From contig NZ_CP049109.1 in the NCBI RefSeq assembly GCF_011057975.1, forward strand, positions 3,131,001-3,195,000: DNA of 64,000 nucleotides, given 5' to 3'. The position numbers and the translations under genes were made by a program. The DNA is from Sphingosinithalassobacter tenebrarum (GTDB lineage: Bacteria; Pseudomonadota; Alphaproteobacteria; Sphingomonadales; Sphingomonadaceae). Shown here piece after piece: positions 46,341 to 56,094 of this stretch. Positions within the stretch are counted from its first letter, which is position 1. The number at the start of each line of letters is the position of its first letter. The notes under the pieces were generated by a model that was not told the origin of the DNA, made no database searches, and was given only the letters and a program-made list of their open reading frames with translations.

Positions 46341-46364
46341 GTCCGGCACGCCATCCACCGTACA

Positions 46365-46454
46365 CGTCATCCCGGGCTTGACCCGGGATCCAGCTTCTTC
46401 TGCTCCGTCACCTGGGCAAAGGCAGCTGGCCCCCGGCTCAAGGCCGGGGTGACG
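46365..46454. repeat. Intergenic repeat, family B
   Basis: This second copy of the family B element has inverted ends CGTCATCCCGG and CCGGGGTGACG and an internal CCCGGG-cttga-CCCGGG hairpin. It lies between the convergent acyl-CoA dehydrogenase and YaiI genes. Confidence 0.8.
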
Positions 46455-46466
46455 GAAGGCAAGGAG

Positions 46467-46919
46467 TCAACGGCGCCTGAGCCGTACGATCGCCGAGTCG
46501 AGCGCCTGCAGAAAATTCGACCGATCCACCTTGCTGAACGGCGGCGGCCCGCCAATCTGATCGCCGCCGGCGCGCAGATCGGCCATGATCGCGCGCGTCG
46601 CGATCGCGCCGCCGATCGAGGCTTCGGTGAACGGCTTGCCGTTGGGGGCAAGCACGCTTGCCCCGGCCTTCAGACAGCGGTCGGCGAGCAGGATATCGGC
46701 GGTGATCGCGATCGCGTCGGCATCGGCTGCCTTGGCGATCCAGTCGTCGGCCGCGTCGAAGCCGTCGCTCACCACCACCCGGTCGATCAGCGGGTGATCG
46801 GGCACCCGCAGCCAGCTGTTGCTGACAATGGTGACGGGCAGCTCGTGCCGCCACGCCACCTTGTAGATTTCGTCCTTCACCGGACAGGCATCGGCATCGA
46901 CCAGGATGCGCAGGCTCAC
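46467..46919 (-). CDS. yaiI: YaiI/YqxD family protein (DUF188)
   Basis: The 150-residue UPF0178 protein has [18 protein letters not shown] at the N-terminus, [31 protein letters not shown] and [16 protein letters not shown]. The acidic residues suggest a PIN-like metal-dependent nuclease fold; the function is not established. It begins with GTG in a GTGA overlap with the helicase stop, so the two genes are translationally coupled. Confidence 0.94.
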   Translation of the reverse strand: MSLRILVDADACPVKDEIYKVAWRHELPVTIVSNSWLRVPDHPLIDRVVVSDGFDAADDWIAKAADADAIAITADILLADRCLKAGASVLAPNGKPFTEASIGGAIATRAIMADLRAGGDQIGGPPPFSKVDRSNFLQALDSAIVRLRRR

Positions 46920-48676
46920 GCCGGACGATCCTTGCGCTTGGGCTTCTTGTCCTTGCCGCCGGTGCGCGGCTTTTCGCCCTTGGCGCCGCGATGCGGCTTG
47001 GGTCCGCCCGGATGCTTCCGCGCGCCGGCGGGGCGCGCCTTGTGCGGCGGCCGGCCGGGACGACCGCGACCGCCTTCGGCCGGACCGTCCGAGGGTTCGA
47101 TCCGCACCGCGTCCTCTTCGTCCGTCGCGGTACGTTCCAGCGCGGCGGCGAACTTCTTCGCGATCGCGCGCGGCACCTGGAAATGCGTTTCATTGGCGCC
47201 GATGCGGATCGCGCCGACTTCGTTGCGGGTGATGTGCCCGCGACGGCAGAGCAAGGGCAGCAGCCAGCGCGGATCGGCATTTTGCCGCCGCCCCAGATCG
47301 AGCCGGAACCAGACAGTGTCCTCGAACCCCGGACGATGCCGTTCCTGCTGCGCGGCGCGGCGCGCCTCTGGCGTGTTTTCGATCATCTCCTCGGGCTGCG
47401 GCATTGCCGCGCGATGCGAGCGGACAAGCGCGGCCGCAATATCCTCGGGCGAACGTTCGGCGAGCAGACGCTGCGCGAGTTCGCGATCTTCCTCGTCATA
47501 TTCGGCGGGCGCGAGCAATGCCGAGAGCAGCCGCTCGCGATCCTGCGCGCGGATCGCCTCGGGGCTCGGCGCGTCGATCCATTCGGCGTTGATGCGCGCG
47601 CCGCGCAGCATCGATTCGACGCGGCGGCGGCGCGGATAGGGAACGATCAGCACCGCCGTTCCCTTCTTCCCCGCGCGCCCGGTGCGGCCCGAGCGATGCT
47701 GGAGCGTTTCGGCGTCACGCGGTATTTCGACATGGATGACGAGGCTGAGGCTCGGCAAGTCGATCCCGCGCGCAGCAACATCGGTGGCGACGCAGACGCG
47801 CGCGCGGCGGTCGCGCAATGCCTGCAGCGCCTGATTGCGTTCGGATTGCGAATGCTCGCCCGACAGGGCGACGACCCCGAAACCTCGCTCCTGCAGCGTC
47901 GCGTGCAGCCGCCGTACATTGTCGCGAGTCGCGCAGAACAGGATCGCGGTTTCCGCCTCGTGATAGCGCAGCAGGTTTACCGCAGCCGCTTCGATTTCCG
48001 AGGGCGATACCGTCACTACCTGGAACGCGATGTCGCCGTGACCGCGTTCCTCGCCGCCGGTCGCGATGCGCAGCGCGTCGCGCTGATAGCGTTTGGCGAG
48101 CGCGACGATCGGCTTGGGCATCGTGGCGGAGAAAAGCAATGTCCGCCGCCCTTCGGGCGTGGCGTCGAGAATTTCCTCAAGGTCCTCGCGAAAGCCCATG
48201 TCGAGCATCTCGTCGGCCTCGTCGAGCACCACCGCCGCGCAATTGCCAAGATCAAGCGCGCCGCGCTCGAGATGGTCGCGCAGTCGCCCCGGCGTACCGA
48301 CGACGATATGCGGCCCGCCGCGCAGCACGCGCCGCTCGCGCGAGGGGTCCATCCCGCCGACGCAGGTGGCGATGCGCGCACCGGTCCTGGCATAGAGCCA
48401 GATCAGCTCGCGGCTGACCTGCAATGCCAGTTCGCGCGTCGGCGCGACGATCAAGGCCAGCGGCGCCTCGGCCGGGCCATCGAGCCGGTCGAGCAGGTTT
48501 TCGGCCATGGCGAGACCGAAGGCGACGGTCTTGCCCGATCCGGTCTGCGCCGAGACGATCAGGTCACGGCCCGATGCTTCGGGGGCGATGACGGCGGCCT
48601 GCACCGCAGTAGGTTCGGCATAGCCACGTTCGGCCAGCGCTTCGCCGAAAATGGCGGGGAGATTCGAAAAGGACAT
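46916..48676 (-). CDS. DEAD-box RNA helicase with DbpA-type RNA-binding domain
   Basis: The 586-residue ATP-dependent RNA helicase has motif I AQTGSGKT, Ia [29 protein letters not shown] and [13 protein letters not shown] DbpA-type RNA-binding domain follows (about 465-540, [16 protein letters not shown]), then a Lys/Arg/Gly-rich tail. The order matches DeaD/CsdA-like helicases in ribosome assembly and cold adaptation. Together with yaiI it is a housekeeping unit set inside the catabolic island. Confidence 0.94.
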   Translation of the reverse strand: MSFSNLPAIFGEALAERGYAEPTAVQAAVIAPEASGRDLIVSAQTGSGKTVAFGLAMAENLLDRLDGPAEAPLALIVAPTRELALQVSRELIWLYARTGARIATCVGGMDPSRERRVLRGGPHIVVGTPGRLRDHLERGALDLGNCAAVVLDEADEMLDMGFREDLEEILDATPEGRRTLLFSATMPKPIVALAKRYQRDALRIATGGEERGHGDIAFQVVTVSPSEIEAAAVNLLRYHEAETAILFCATRDNVRRLHATLQERGFGVVALSGEHSQSERNQALQALRDRRARVCVATDVAARGIDLPSLSLVIHVEIPRDAETLQHRSGRTGRAGKKGTAVLIVPYPRRRRVESMLRGARINAEWIDAPSPEAIRAQDRERLLSALLAPAEYDEEDRELAQRLLAERSPEDIAAALVRSHRAAMPQPEEMIENTPEARRAAQQERHRPGFEDTVWFRLDLGRRQNADPRWLLPLLCRRGHITRNEVGAIRIGANETHFQVPRAIAKKFAAALERTATDEEDAVRIEPSDGPAEGGRGRPGRPPHKARPAGARKHPGGPKPHRGAKGEKPRTGGKDKKPKRKDRPA

Positions 48677-48867
48677 GATGCTCGCGATATGACCGGGCCG
48701 CGCGTGTCGCGACCGGGCGTGTCTGTTGCTTGGGCAGGCGCCGTGGCGTCGCGATGTGCGGCAGCGCGCGGCAGGCCAGCCGGCCGAACGTCTCGGCCGC
48801 TGCGAGGCCCTCTACAGCATCGCGAGCGATTTGGCTCTAGCTGATTTCGCGGCGCAGCAAAAAGCCG

Positions 48868-50010
48868 CTACGCCGCCTCCGCCCGGCGCAGCGCCGCATA
48901 GCGGGCAAGGTGATGGTCTGCGGGGCCGAACTGCTGTTCGATCACGCTAACTCGCTTGAAATAATGGCCGACGGCGAGTTCCTCAGTCATCCCCATCGCC
49001 CCGTGGAGCTGGACCGCATTCTGCCCGACAAAGCGGGCCGCATCGCCGATCACCGCTTTTGCCGCGGATACCGCGCGGGCGCGTTCCCCGGGCGCGGCAT
49101 CGAGCTGGAGCGTCGCCAGATAGGCGGCCGAAATCGCCTGTTCGAGCGCCATATACATATCGACCATGCGGTGCTGCAGCACCTGAAAGCCGGCAAGCGG
49201 CTGACCGAACTGGCGGCGTTGCTTGGCATATTCGACCGTGTCATCAACCATCCGCCGCATCGCGCCAACCGCTTCGGCGCAGACCGCCGCCGTCGCTTCG
49301 TCGATGACCTGCTCGATAAGCGGCAATGCAGCACCCTCACCCGTGAGCAACGCATCGCCAGGCACATGCACGTCGCGCAACATGAGGTCGGACGCGCCGC
49401 GCTCGTCGATCAGGCGATAGTCGTGGTGCTCGATTCCCTTGGCGTCGCTGCCGAGCAGGAACAGCGCGATACCGTCACGATCGCGGGTATCGCCGCTCGT
49501 ACGCGCGCTGACGATCAGCTGCACCGCATCGGGACCGCCGACCACGACCTGCTTTGTCCCGTCGAGCACCCAGCCGTTGCCTTTCGCCTTTGCAGTCGTG
49601 CGCACATCGTGCAGCGCATAGCGGCTCTGCGGTTCGCCATGCGCGAGCGCGACCTTCGCCTCGCCGCCAGCGATCCGGCCGAGCAGCGCATCGCTCGCCT
49701 CGCCGGGCAGCCGCGCCAGCAGTCCACCCGCGATCACCACGGTTTCGAGAAACGGCTCGGGCACCAGCGCTTCGCCAAGCGCCTCCATCACGATCATCGT
49801 TTCGATCGCGCCGCCGCCCAGCCCGCCCGCACGTTCCGGCAGCGGCGCGGCGAGAATGCCCAATGTCTGCGCGAAATCCTGCCACAACGCGGTATCGGGT
49901 CCGCCCTGCAGGATGCGCTTGCGGCGCGTTTCGAAATCGTAGCTATCGCGCAGATAGCGCTGCAGCATGTCGCGCAGCATCGTCTGCTCTTCGGTCAGGC
50001 CGAAATCCAC
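48868..50010 (-). CDS. Acyl-CoA dehydrogenase family protein
   Basis: The 380-residue ACAD begins VDFGLTEEQTMLRDMLQRYL from a GTG at 50010, with AAGGAG about 6 nt upstream. The middle has LAHGEPQSRYALHDV in place of the usual MTEPGAGSD loop, which is typical of the partner subunits of heteromeric ACADs. The C-terminus has VQLHGAMGMTEELAVGHYFKR. The start overlaps the GMC gene stop by 16 bp, placing it third in the operon with the MpaB-like oxygenase and GMC oxidoreductase. Confidence 0.92.
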   Translation of the reverse strand: MDFGLTEEQTMLRDMLQRYLRDSYDFETRRKRILQGGPDTALWQDFAQTLGILAAPLPERAGGLGGGAIETMIVMEALGEALVPEPFLETVVIAGGLLARLPGEASDALLGRIAGGEAKVALAHGEPQSRYALHDVRTTAKAKGNGWVLDGTKQVVVGGPDAVQLIVSARTSGDTRDRDGIALFLLGSDAKGIEHHDYRLIDERGASDLMLRDVHVPGDALLTGEGAALPLIEQVIDEATAAVCAEAVGAMRRMVDDTVEYAKQRRQFGQPLAGFQVLQHRMVDMYMALEQAISAAYLATLQLDAAPGERARAVSAAKAVIGDAARFVGQNAVQLHGAMGMTEELAVGHYFKRVSVIEQQFGPADHHLARYAALRRAEAA

Positions 50011-51710
50011 TCGGCGCTCCTTGTTTTCTTTGGTTGCGGTCGCACTGCCTCCACCTTCGCGGCGAGCGGCGTCTTGCCGAGGATCATGTCGCTTGCCTTT
50101 TCGGCAATCATGATCGTTGGCGCATTGGTATTGCCCGAGCTGATCCGTGGCATCACGCCCGCATCGACCACGCGCAGCCGCCCGACGCCGCGCACGCGCA
50201 GTTGCGGGTCGAGAACGGCGCCCGGCCCCTGCCCCATCGCGCAAGTGCCGACCGGGTGATAGAGCGTCGTCCCAGCCTCACGCGCGAAGGCGAGCAGGTC
50301 GTCGTCGCTCAGCACATCGGCGCCGGGCGCCATTTCATGATCGATCTGCCCCGCCAGCGGCTCGGCGGCGGCGATGCGTCGGCCGATCCTGAGCGCTTCG
50401 ACGATCACCTTCCCGTCCATCGGATCGGACAGATAATTGGGCGTGATCGCGGGCGGCGCGAGCGGATCGGCCGAGGCGATGTTGATCGTCCCGCGCGATT
50501 GCGGACGAAGCTGGCACGGCGCTATGCTGATCCCGGGCAGTTTTTCCAGCAGCATCTTCTGTTCGCGCAGAAAGGCGTCGGCGTCGACCGTGGCGGGGAG
50601 GATGTGGAACTGGATGTCCGGCGAGGCCAGATCGGCGTGCGAGCGGCAGAAAGCGGTGACATGCGCCGCCGACAGCGTCAGCAGTCCGCGTTTCCTGGTC
50701 AGATAGCGCCCCGCCTCGCGCAACAGCCGCCAACCGCGCGCGAGCTCGTTGATCGACTGGACTCCCTTCTTCAGCCGGTAATTCTCGCTGACGATATAAT
50801 GGTCCTGCAGATTGGCGCCGACGCCCGGCAGATCGGCGATCAGATCGATGCCATGCGCGCGCAGCAGCGCCGCCGGGCCGATGCCTGACAGCTGGAGCAA
50901 TTGCGGCGAATTGACCGCCCCGCCCGCAAGGATCACTTCGCCCAAGGCGCGCGCGACATGGCACTTGCCGTCATGGCGAAACTCGACACCCACCGCCTGC
51001 CCGCCTTCGATCACAACGCGCGTCGCCTGCGCGCGGGTGAGGACGCGGAGATTGGGCCGCGCCATCGCCGGGTGAAGATAGGCGACCGCCGTCGAACAGC
51101 GTTTGCCGTTGCGCACGGTGAGCGGGAACCAGGCGACGCCTTCCTGCTCGGCGCCGTGAATGTCGCGATGCTCGAGCCCGATCGCTTCGCAGGATTTGAG
51201 CGCCGCCTGCGACAGCGGATGCGCCATCGTCGGGTCGGAGATATCGAGCGGGCCATCGGTGCCGTAGGTTTCGGCGGCCTCGCCGTGGCGATGCTCGGCG
51301 CGACGGAAATAGGGCTCGACATCGGCCCAGCCCCAGCCTTCGCAGCCCATCGCCCGCCAGCCGTCATAATCGCCGCGCTGGCCGCGCACATAGAGCATGC
51401 CGTTGAGCGAGGACGAGCCGCCCAGCACCTTGCCGCGCGGCCAGAGATAGCGGCGCCCGCCGGTGCTCGCATCGGCCTGCGTCTCGAACAGCCAGTTGAC
51501 GCGCCTGTCCTTCAAGGTGCTGGCATAGCCGACCGGGATACGGATCGTCATGTTGGACGCGAATTGCCGCAAATTGCGCAGCGGCCGATCGTCGCCGCCC
51601 GCTTCCACAAGCAGCACGCGCGTTCGCCCGTCGGCGCTCAGCCGGTTGGCAAGCACGCAGCCCGCCGAGCCTGCCCCGACGATCACATAATCCGCGGTCG
51701 GCCCGTTCAT
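49995..51710 (-). CDS. GMC family FAD-dependent alcohol oxidoreductase
   Basis: The 571-residue glucose-methanol-choline oxidoreductase has the N-terminal FAD motif VGAGSAGCVLANRLS, GMC signature 1 GKVLGGSSSLNGMLYVRG, signature 2 GAVNSPQLLQLSGIGP, and catalytic His in YHPVGTCAMG, with GNTNAPTIMIAEKASD at the end. It resembles choline/alcohol dehydrogenases acting on aliphatic or terpenoid alcohols. The start at 51710 overlaps the oxygenase stop by ATGA. Its product would be the aldehyde for the island's aldehyde dehydrogenase (inference). Confidence 0.93.
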   Translation of the reverse strand: MNGPTADYVIVGAGSAGCVLANRLSADGRTRVLLVEAGGDDRPLRNLRQFASNMTIRIPVGYASTLKDRRVNWLFETQADASTGGRRYLWPRGKVLGGSSSLNGMLYVRGQRGDYDGWRAMGCEGWGWADVEPYFRRAEHRHGEAAETYGTDGPLDISDPTMAHPLSQAALKSCEAIGLEHRDIHGAEQEGVAWFPLTVRNGKRCSTAVAYLHPAMARPNLRVLTRAQATRVVIEGGQAVGVEFRHDGKCHVARALGEVILAGGAVNSPQLLQLSGIGPAALLRAHGIDLIADLPGVGANLQDHYIVSENYRLKKGVQSINELARGWRLLREAGRYLTRKRGLLTLSAAHVTAFCRSHADLASPDIQFHILPATVDADAFLREQKMLLEKLPGISIAPCQLRPQSRGTINIASADPLAPPAITPNYLSDPMDGKVIVEALRIGRRIAAAEPLAGQIDHEMAPGADVLSDDDLLAFAREAGTTLYHPVGTCAMGQGPGAVLDPQLRVRGVGRLRVVDAGVMPRISSGNTNAPTIMIAEKASDMILGKTPLAAKVEAVRPQPKKTRSAEWISA

Positions 51711-52633
51711 TTGCGGCGATAGAGATAGTTGGACGGCAGCCCCATCCGCACCGATGCCTGGGCGGGCGGCGCGCCGGCGATGTGCAGCCGCTCGAACATC
51801 CGGCCCATACCCTTGAGCAGCATCCGCTCCCAGCCGGCGAGCCGGTATTGCCTGCCGTCGAGTTCGAGCTGCCGGATCGCCCAGGTCGGCAGTATCGAAA
51901 TCGCCGCGCGCACCATCATCCACTGGAAAGGACGCAGCGGACCCGGCACCGCCGGCGTATTCTTCACGATGTCCAGGAACTCGGTCAGGATCGGATGGCC
52001 GACGATGCGCGGCCGCATCGCCTCGAACTGTTCGCGCTGCTCGGCGAGCGTCTTCGGCGCGCCCTTGGCGAGGAACAGGTCGGCGATCGGGATCGATTCG
52101 GCGTAGAAGCGATCACGATCGGCGTCGGTCAGCGGGCGGCAAAAGGCGGCATAGGCCTCCATGAATCCGTAATCGACCGTCGCCTGCACCCAATCGAGCA
52201 GTTCCTGGTCATTGGCGTGATAGGCCTCGCCCTCGGGCGTTGTCCCGCGCACTTTCTCGTGCATGCGCACGACGCCGCCGATCACCTTGTCTGCAACGGC
52301 GCGCGGGGCATAGACGCTGACATGCGTCACCATGCCGGTGCGCCGCATCCGCGTGACCGGATCGGTGGGGAAGATCGAATGTCCCCACACGCCTTCGCGC
52401 ACGCGCGGCTCGCCGAGTTCCAGCAACACCGCCGCCACACCGCCGATGAACAGCGACACCGGGTTCTTGAACACGTCCCAGGCGATCGAATCGGGCGTGT
52501 AATAGGCCGGCGCGCCGGGCGGATTCAGAAAATCCACCTTGGGCATCGGCGGCTTCTTCTTCGTCTTGGCAGCGCCCTCCGCCGCCGGGCCGACATGGCC
52601 GGCGGCGGGCATGGAAAGTGCGGTGTCGTTCAT
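51707..52633 (-). CDS. MpaB-family oxygenase (DUF2236)
   Basis: The 308-residue protein is mostly DUF2236: FIGGVAAVLLELGEPRVREGVWGHS, then RMRRTGMVTHVSVYAP, VRMHEKVRGTTPEG and HANDQELLDWVQATVDYGFMEAY. The family includes MpaB, which oxidatively cleaves the farnesyl chain of a mycophenolic acid precursor, and latex-clearing protein, a heme oxygenase that cleaves polyisoprene. His residues in VWGHS, VRMHE and YHAND are candidate heme ligands. It lies 52 bp after the TonB receptor gene and overlaps the GMC gene, so it is probably the first oxidative step. The substrate is unknown. Confidence 0.88.
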   Translation of the reverse strand: MNDTALSMPAAGHVGPAAEGAAKTKKKPPMPKVDFLNPPGAPAYYTPDSIAWDVFKNPVSLFIGGVAAVLLELGEPRVREGVWGHSIFPTDPVTRMRRTGMVTHVSVYAPRAVADKVIGGVVRMHEKVRGTTPEGEAYHANDQELLDWVQATVDYGFMEAYAAFCRPLTDADRDRFYAESIPIADLFLAKGAPKTLAEQREQFEAMRPRIVGHPILTEFLDIVKNTPAVPGPLRPFQWMMVRAAISILPTWAIRQLELDGRQYRLAGWERMLLKGMGRMFERLHIAGAPPAQASVRMGLPSNYLYRRK

Positions 52634-52685
52634 CGCTTCACTCCGGGTTACGCAGGCAGATCGCCGGACAACCGCACCGGGCCGC

Positions 52686-55187
52686 TCAGAAGTTCACCGA
52701 GAAGGACGCACCGAAAGTGCGGGGCATCCCGGCGTAGCGGACATTGAGGTTCTGATTGTCGACGACCGAGGTCCAGTAGTAGGTGTCGGTGATGTTGCGG
52801 CCCCAGATGGTGACCGACCACAGCCCGTCGGCGCTGGCGATCCCCATGCTGCCGTTGAGCAATGCATAGTCCTTGATGCGGAACAGCGGATCCTCGCCGA
52901 AATCCGAATGGGTTTCGGTGCGATAGCTGCCGTTCAGCGTTGCCTGGAAATTGAGGCTGGAGGAAACCGGCAGAGTCAGCGTCGCCGTCGCGCTGGTGGA
53001 GAATTCGGGCGCATAGGAGAATTCCGACCCGCTGAAATCCGTCGGGATGCCGGCGGCATTGGCACCGACATAATCCTCGACCTTGGTCTTCAGATAGGTG
53101 CCGTTCCATTGCAGCTGGAAGACCGGCGAAGGCCGCAGCGTCACTTCGGCATCGATACCCCAGGCGTGCGAATTGGGGATGTTCACCAGCCGCTGCAGTG
53201 CGCCGAATGTGGGGTCGGGTACGTAGGAGCTGAACTGCTTGTCGGTATAGTCGTAATAGAAGCCGGTGACGTTCACTTGCGCCAGACGGTCGGCGATCGC
53301 GGTCTTGATGCCGATTTCATAGGCAGTCAGCTCTTCCTGCTTGGCGGGCGTGAACTGCACCGCGCGATTGGCCGGAACGATCGGGATGTTGCCGGATTTG
53401 ACGCCGCGCGCGACCGACGCGAACAGCATCGTGGCGTCGGCGGGTTCATACTGGAGCGTCAGGCGACCGGAAAAATTGTCCTCGTTCAGTTCCTCGTGAA
53501 CCAGCACATCCTCGTTGATGGTCGGATCATAGGTGGTGCAGCCACCCTTCACCACCAGCGGCGCGATCACACCATAGGTCTGAAAGATGATGACGCGATT
53601 GGTGGTGTTGACGATCGGCAGATAGTTGCCGTTGACTTCAGTCGAACAGCCGTCGAGTTCGGTATAGTCCTTGCCGAAGCGCACACCGCCCGACACGCTG
53701 AACTGATCCGAAAGCTGGAAATCGGCGTTGGCATAGCCGCTATAGGTTTCCGAATAACCGGTTGCCATGCCGCCGCCCTCGCGGAACGCCACTGCGACAT
53801 CGGCCGGCGTGTGCCCTTCGACGTTGAACAGCGCGTTGAGCGCGGGATTGGCCAGGATCGCAAGTGTGTTGGCGCGCAGGAACGCCACCGAACTGTTGTC
53901 GCCGATGACGAAGCGGCTGCCCTCGCGCAGGTCGTCATGCGCGTAATAGCCTCCGACCGACCAGCTGAAATCGCCATGATCGCCTTCGAACCGCAGTTCC
54001 TGCGAAAAGGATTCGATCTTCGCGTCATATTCAGTCGAGATGATTTCGAACGGCGCACCGCCGAAATCGACTACATCCTTGCGCGTGAAGTTATTGTACC
54101 CGGTCAGCGAGATGATCGACAGTTCGGCATCGGGCCGCAGCGTCAGACGAAGCTGCGCCGAAAGAAACTCGCTGTCGGCACGCGGCGCGCCGATCCCGGG
54201 TGCGAGACCGACATCGGCGGCGCGGTCCGCTGCGGGCTGGAAGCCGGCATCGCTTGCCTCGTCGGGCTGGTTGTTCGCGAGATAATCGAGCAGCGCGGCC
54301 GAATTGAAGTCGCCCGGACCGACGGCCGGCGCCGCCAGCGACAGGCGGTTGGTGAGGTTGAGGCTGATCGCCTGTCCCGCTTGCGTATCCGAGCGATCGC
54401 GCCAGCCGGAGACCGAGGCGAACGCCTCGAAACTCGACGACGGCTCCCACAGCAGCGACAGCCGCCCGCCCAGCCGGTCCTTCTCGCCCAGCTTTTCGCC
54501 GCGCGACTGATCGATCTGCCAGCCCTCGTCGCTGTTTTCGGAACGGAAGGACGCGCGCAACGCGGCCGTCCGGCCGAGCGGAATGTTGAGCGCACCTTCG
54601 AAATTATAGGTCTGGTAATTGCCGATTTCCGCCGTCGCATAGCCGGAAAATTCGCCCAGCTTCGGCTTGGCGGTGATGAAATCGACCAGCCCCGCGGTGG
54701 TGTTGCGGCCATAGAGCAGTCCCTGCGGCCCCTTCAGTACTTCGACGCGCTCAAGGTCGAATATCGGCCCGTTCGCCATCGAGGGATAGGGCAGCGCCAG
54801 TTCGTCCTGATAGATGCCGACCGTCGACGTCGCCGTGATGTTGACGCTGTTGAAGCCGATGCCGCGCAGCGTGAAGATCGGTACGCCCGAATAGGCAGGC
54901 GCCACTGCCAGCGAGGGAATATTGGTCGCAAGCGACTGAACATTGTCGACTCGCAGGTCGCGCAATGCGTCACCGCTGAAGGCCTGCACCGAGAGCGGCA
55001 CGTCATTGATCGATTCGCTTCGTCGTTGGGCCGTGACGACGATTTCGGTACCAACCGTCGGCGGCACATCCTGAACGACATCGCCGGCCTCGGGCGCGTC
55101 CTCCGTGCCGCTTTCCTGTGCCGTCGCGGGCGTGGCGACCAGCAATGCGGCCTGAGCCGCGGCGGCGAAGAACATTGCCTTTCGCAT
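52686..55187 (-). CDS. TonB-dependent outer-membrane receptor
   Basis: The 833-residue receptor has a signal peptide (MRKAMFFAAAAQAALLV...ATAQ), a TonB-box-like TEIVVTAQRR, a plug domain (NDVPLSVQAFSGDALRDL, FTLRGIGFNSVN, LERVEVLKGPQGLLYGRN) and a barrel ending FGASFSVNF. It belongs to the large group of sphingomonad receptors used for siderophores and also for aromatic or lipophilic substrates. The ATG at 55187 has GGGAGGG upstream. It heads the operon TonB-MpaB-GMC-ACAD and is divergent from the LuxR gene, with regulon site D between. Confidence 0.94.
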   Translation of the reverse strand: MRKAMFFAAAAQAALLVATPATAQESGTEDAPEAGDVVQDVPPTVGTEIVVTAQRRSESINDVPLSVQAFSGDALRDLRVDNVQSLATNIPSLAVAPAYSGVPIFTLRGIGFNSVNITATSTVGIYQDELALPYPSMANGPIFDLERVEVLKGPQGLLYGRNTTAGLVDFITAKPKLGEFSGYATAEIGNYQTYNFEGALNIPLGRTAALRASFRSENSDEGWQIDQSRGEKLGEKDRLGGRLSLLWEPSSSFEAFASVSGWRDRSDTQAGQAISLNLTNRLSLAAPAVGPGDFNSAALLDYLANNQPDEASDAGFQPAADRAADVGLAPGIGAPRADSEFLSAQLRLTLRPDAELSIISLTGYNNFTRKDVVDFGGAPFEIISTEYDAKIESFSQELRFEGDHGDFSWSVGGYYAHDDLREGSRFVIGDNSSVAFLRANTLAILANPALNALFNVEGHTPADVAVAFREGGGMATGYSETYSGYANADFQLSDQFSVSGGVRFGKDYTELDGCSTEVNGNYLPIVNTTNRVIIFQTYGVIAPLVVKGGCTTYDPTINEDVLVHEELNEDNFSGRLTLQYEPADATMLFASVARGVKSGNIPIVPANRAVQFTPAKQEELTAYEIGIKTAIADRLAQVNVTGFYYDYTDKQFSSYVPDPTFGALQRLVNIPNSHAWGIDAEVTLRPSPVFQLQWNGTYLKTKVEDYVGANAAGIPTDFSGSEFSYAPEFSTSATATLTLPVSSSLNFQATLNGSYRTETHSDFGEDPLFRIKDYALLNGSMGIASADGLWSVTIWGRNITDTYYWTSVVDNQNLNVRYAGMPRTFGASFSVNF

Positions 55188-55236
55188 CCAATTCCCTCCC
55201 ATAGGTTCCCGAATGTGCCTTTTTACGCCTCGGGGT

Positions 55237-55258
55237 ATTGTTTAACTGAACAATTACA
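55237..55258. promoter_or_regulatory. Regulon site D between TonB receptor and LuxR genes
   Basis: ATTGTTTAACTGAACAAT (55237-55254) is an inverted repeat ATTGTT-N6-AACAAT. It overlaps TTTAACTGAACAATTACA (55241-55258), which matches site C in 14 of 18 positions. It lies 50 bp upstream of the receptor start and 47 bp upstream of the LuxR start. Confidence 0.65.
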
Positions 55259-55304
55259 TTGTAGGGAGTGAATTGACAGCTATCGTTTCTGACAGGGGGT
55301 GACG

Positions 55305-56045
55305 ATGCCCGCCGCAACGGCGCCGCAGGCCAGTATTCGCGCATTGGCGCAACAGGTTAGAAAGGCGGGCAGCCGCATCGGCTTGCCGCTGGTCGCCGCC
55401 TGCGCCGATATCAGCAGCGCGCGCCCGGCGCTGGACGAGGAAGGAACCCCCGTCGGCGCGCTGTTCGATTTTACGCGCGGCGCCCGGGAATATTGGGAAT
55501 GGTCCGATCTGGCGCTGCACAATGCGATCATCGCGGTCGTCCGGCACACCGCCGAACCCTTTTATTTCGACCGCGGGACGATCGGCGCATGGCAGGCCAT
55601 ATCGCTGCGCGAGGATGTCGAGAAACAGGCGCGACAACGCGATTACGATGTCCGCGCCGCGATCGTTGCGCCGGCCCATCTGCCCGGCCCGACGATCGGC
55701 GCGGTTCTGTGGGCAAGCGACGGCGAAGGCGTCGATGTCGCCGCGCTCTATCGCGATCACGCAGTGGCGCTGCACGGGCTTGCACTGCGTTTCGTGGCGG
55801 CGTGCGACCGCGCCAGTCACGGCATGCCCGATATCGGCTTCCATCGCCTCACGCGCCGCGAGATACAATGCCTGAAACTGGCGGCGGCGGGAAAGACCGA
55901 CGGCGAGATCGCGACGATCCTGGAAGTCGCCGTACCGACGGTGCGCTTTCATTTGCGCAAGGCCAGCGCGAAGCTGGGCCAGACGGGGCGGCTGCGCACC
56001 GTACAACGCGCCGCGGAACTGGGTTTTGTGACGACGCGGCAATAG
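55305..56045 (+). CDS. LuxR-type HTH regulator
   Basis: The 246-residue protein has a C-terminal LuxR/GerE HTH (about 182-240: LTRREIQCLKLAAAGKTDGEIA, VPTVRFHLRKASAKLG). Its N-terminal domain (about 20-165) vaguely resembles an acyl-homoserine-lactone-binding fold (REYWEWSDLALHNAII, HTAEPFYFD). No receiver or luxI gene is nearby, so it would be a solo LuxR if it binds an autoinducer-like ligand. The ATG at 55305 has AGGGGG about 6 nt upstream. It probably regulates the divergent TonB-oxygenase operon. Confidence 0.85.
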   Translation: MPAATAPQASIRALAQQVRKAGSRIGLPLVAACADISSARPALDEEGTPVGALFDFTRGAREYWEWSDLALHNAIIAVVRHTAEPFYFDRGTIGAWQAISLREDVEKQARQRDYDVRAAIVAPAHLPGPTIGAVLWASDGEGVDVAALYRDHAVALHGLALRFVAACDRASHGMPDIGFHRLTRREIQCLKLAAAGKTDGEIATILEVAVPTVRFHLRKASAKLGQTGRLRTVQRAAELGFVTTRQ

Positions 56046-56094
56046 GCCGCATGACGGGTGGAGTAAGGAATTCAATGCGTAAGGGAGATTTTTG

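Noticed and set aside
52539..55271. 910-codon plus-strand frame opposite the second TonB receptor gene
   Set aside because: Mirror frame of the receptor; no signal, domain or ribosome site, and the receptor reads perfectly on the minus strand.
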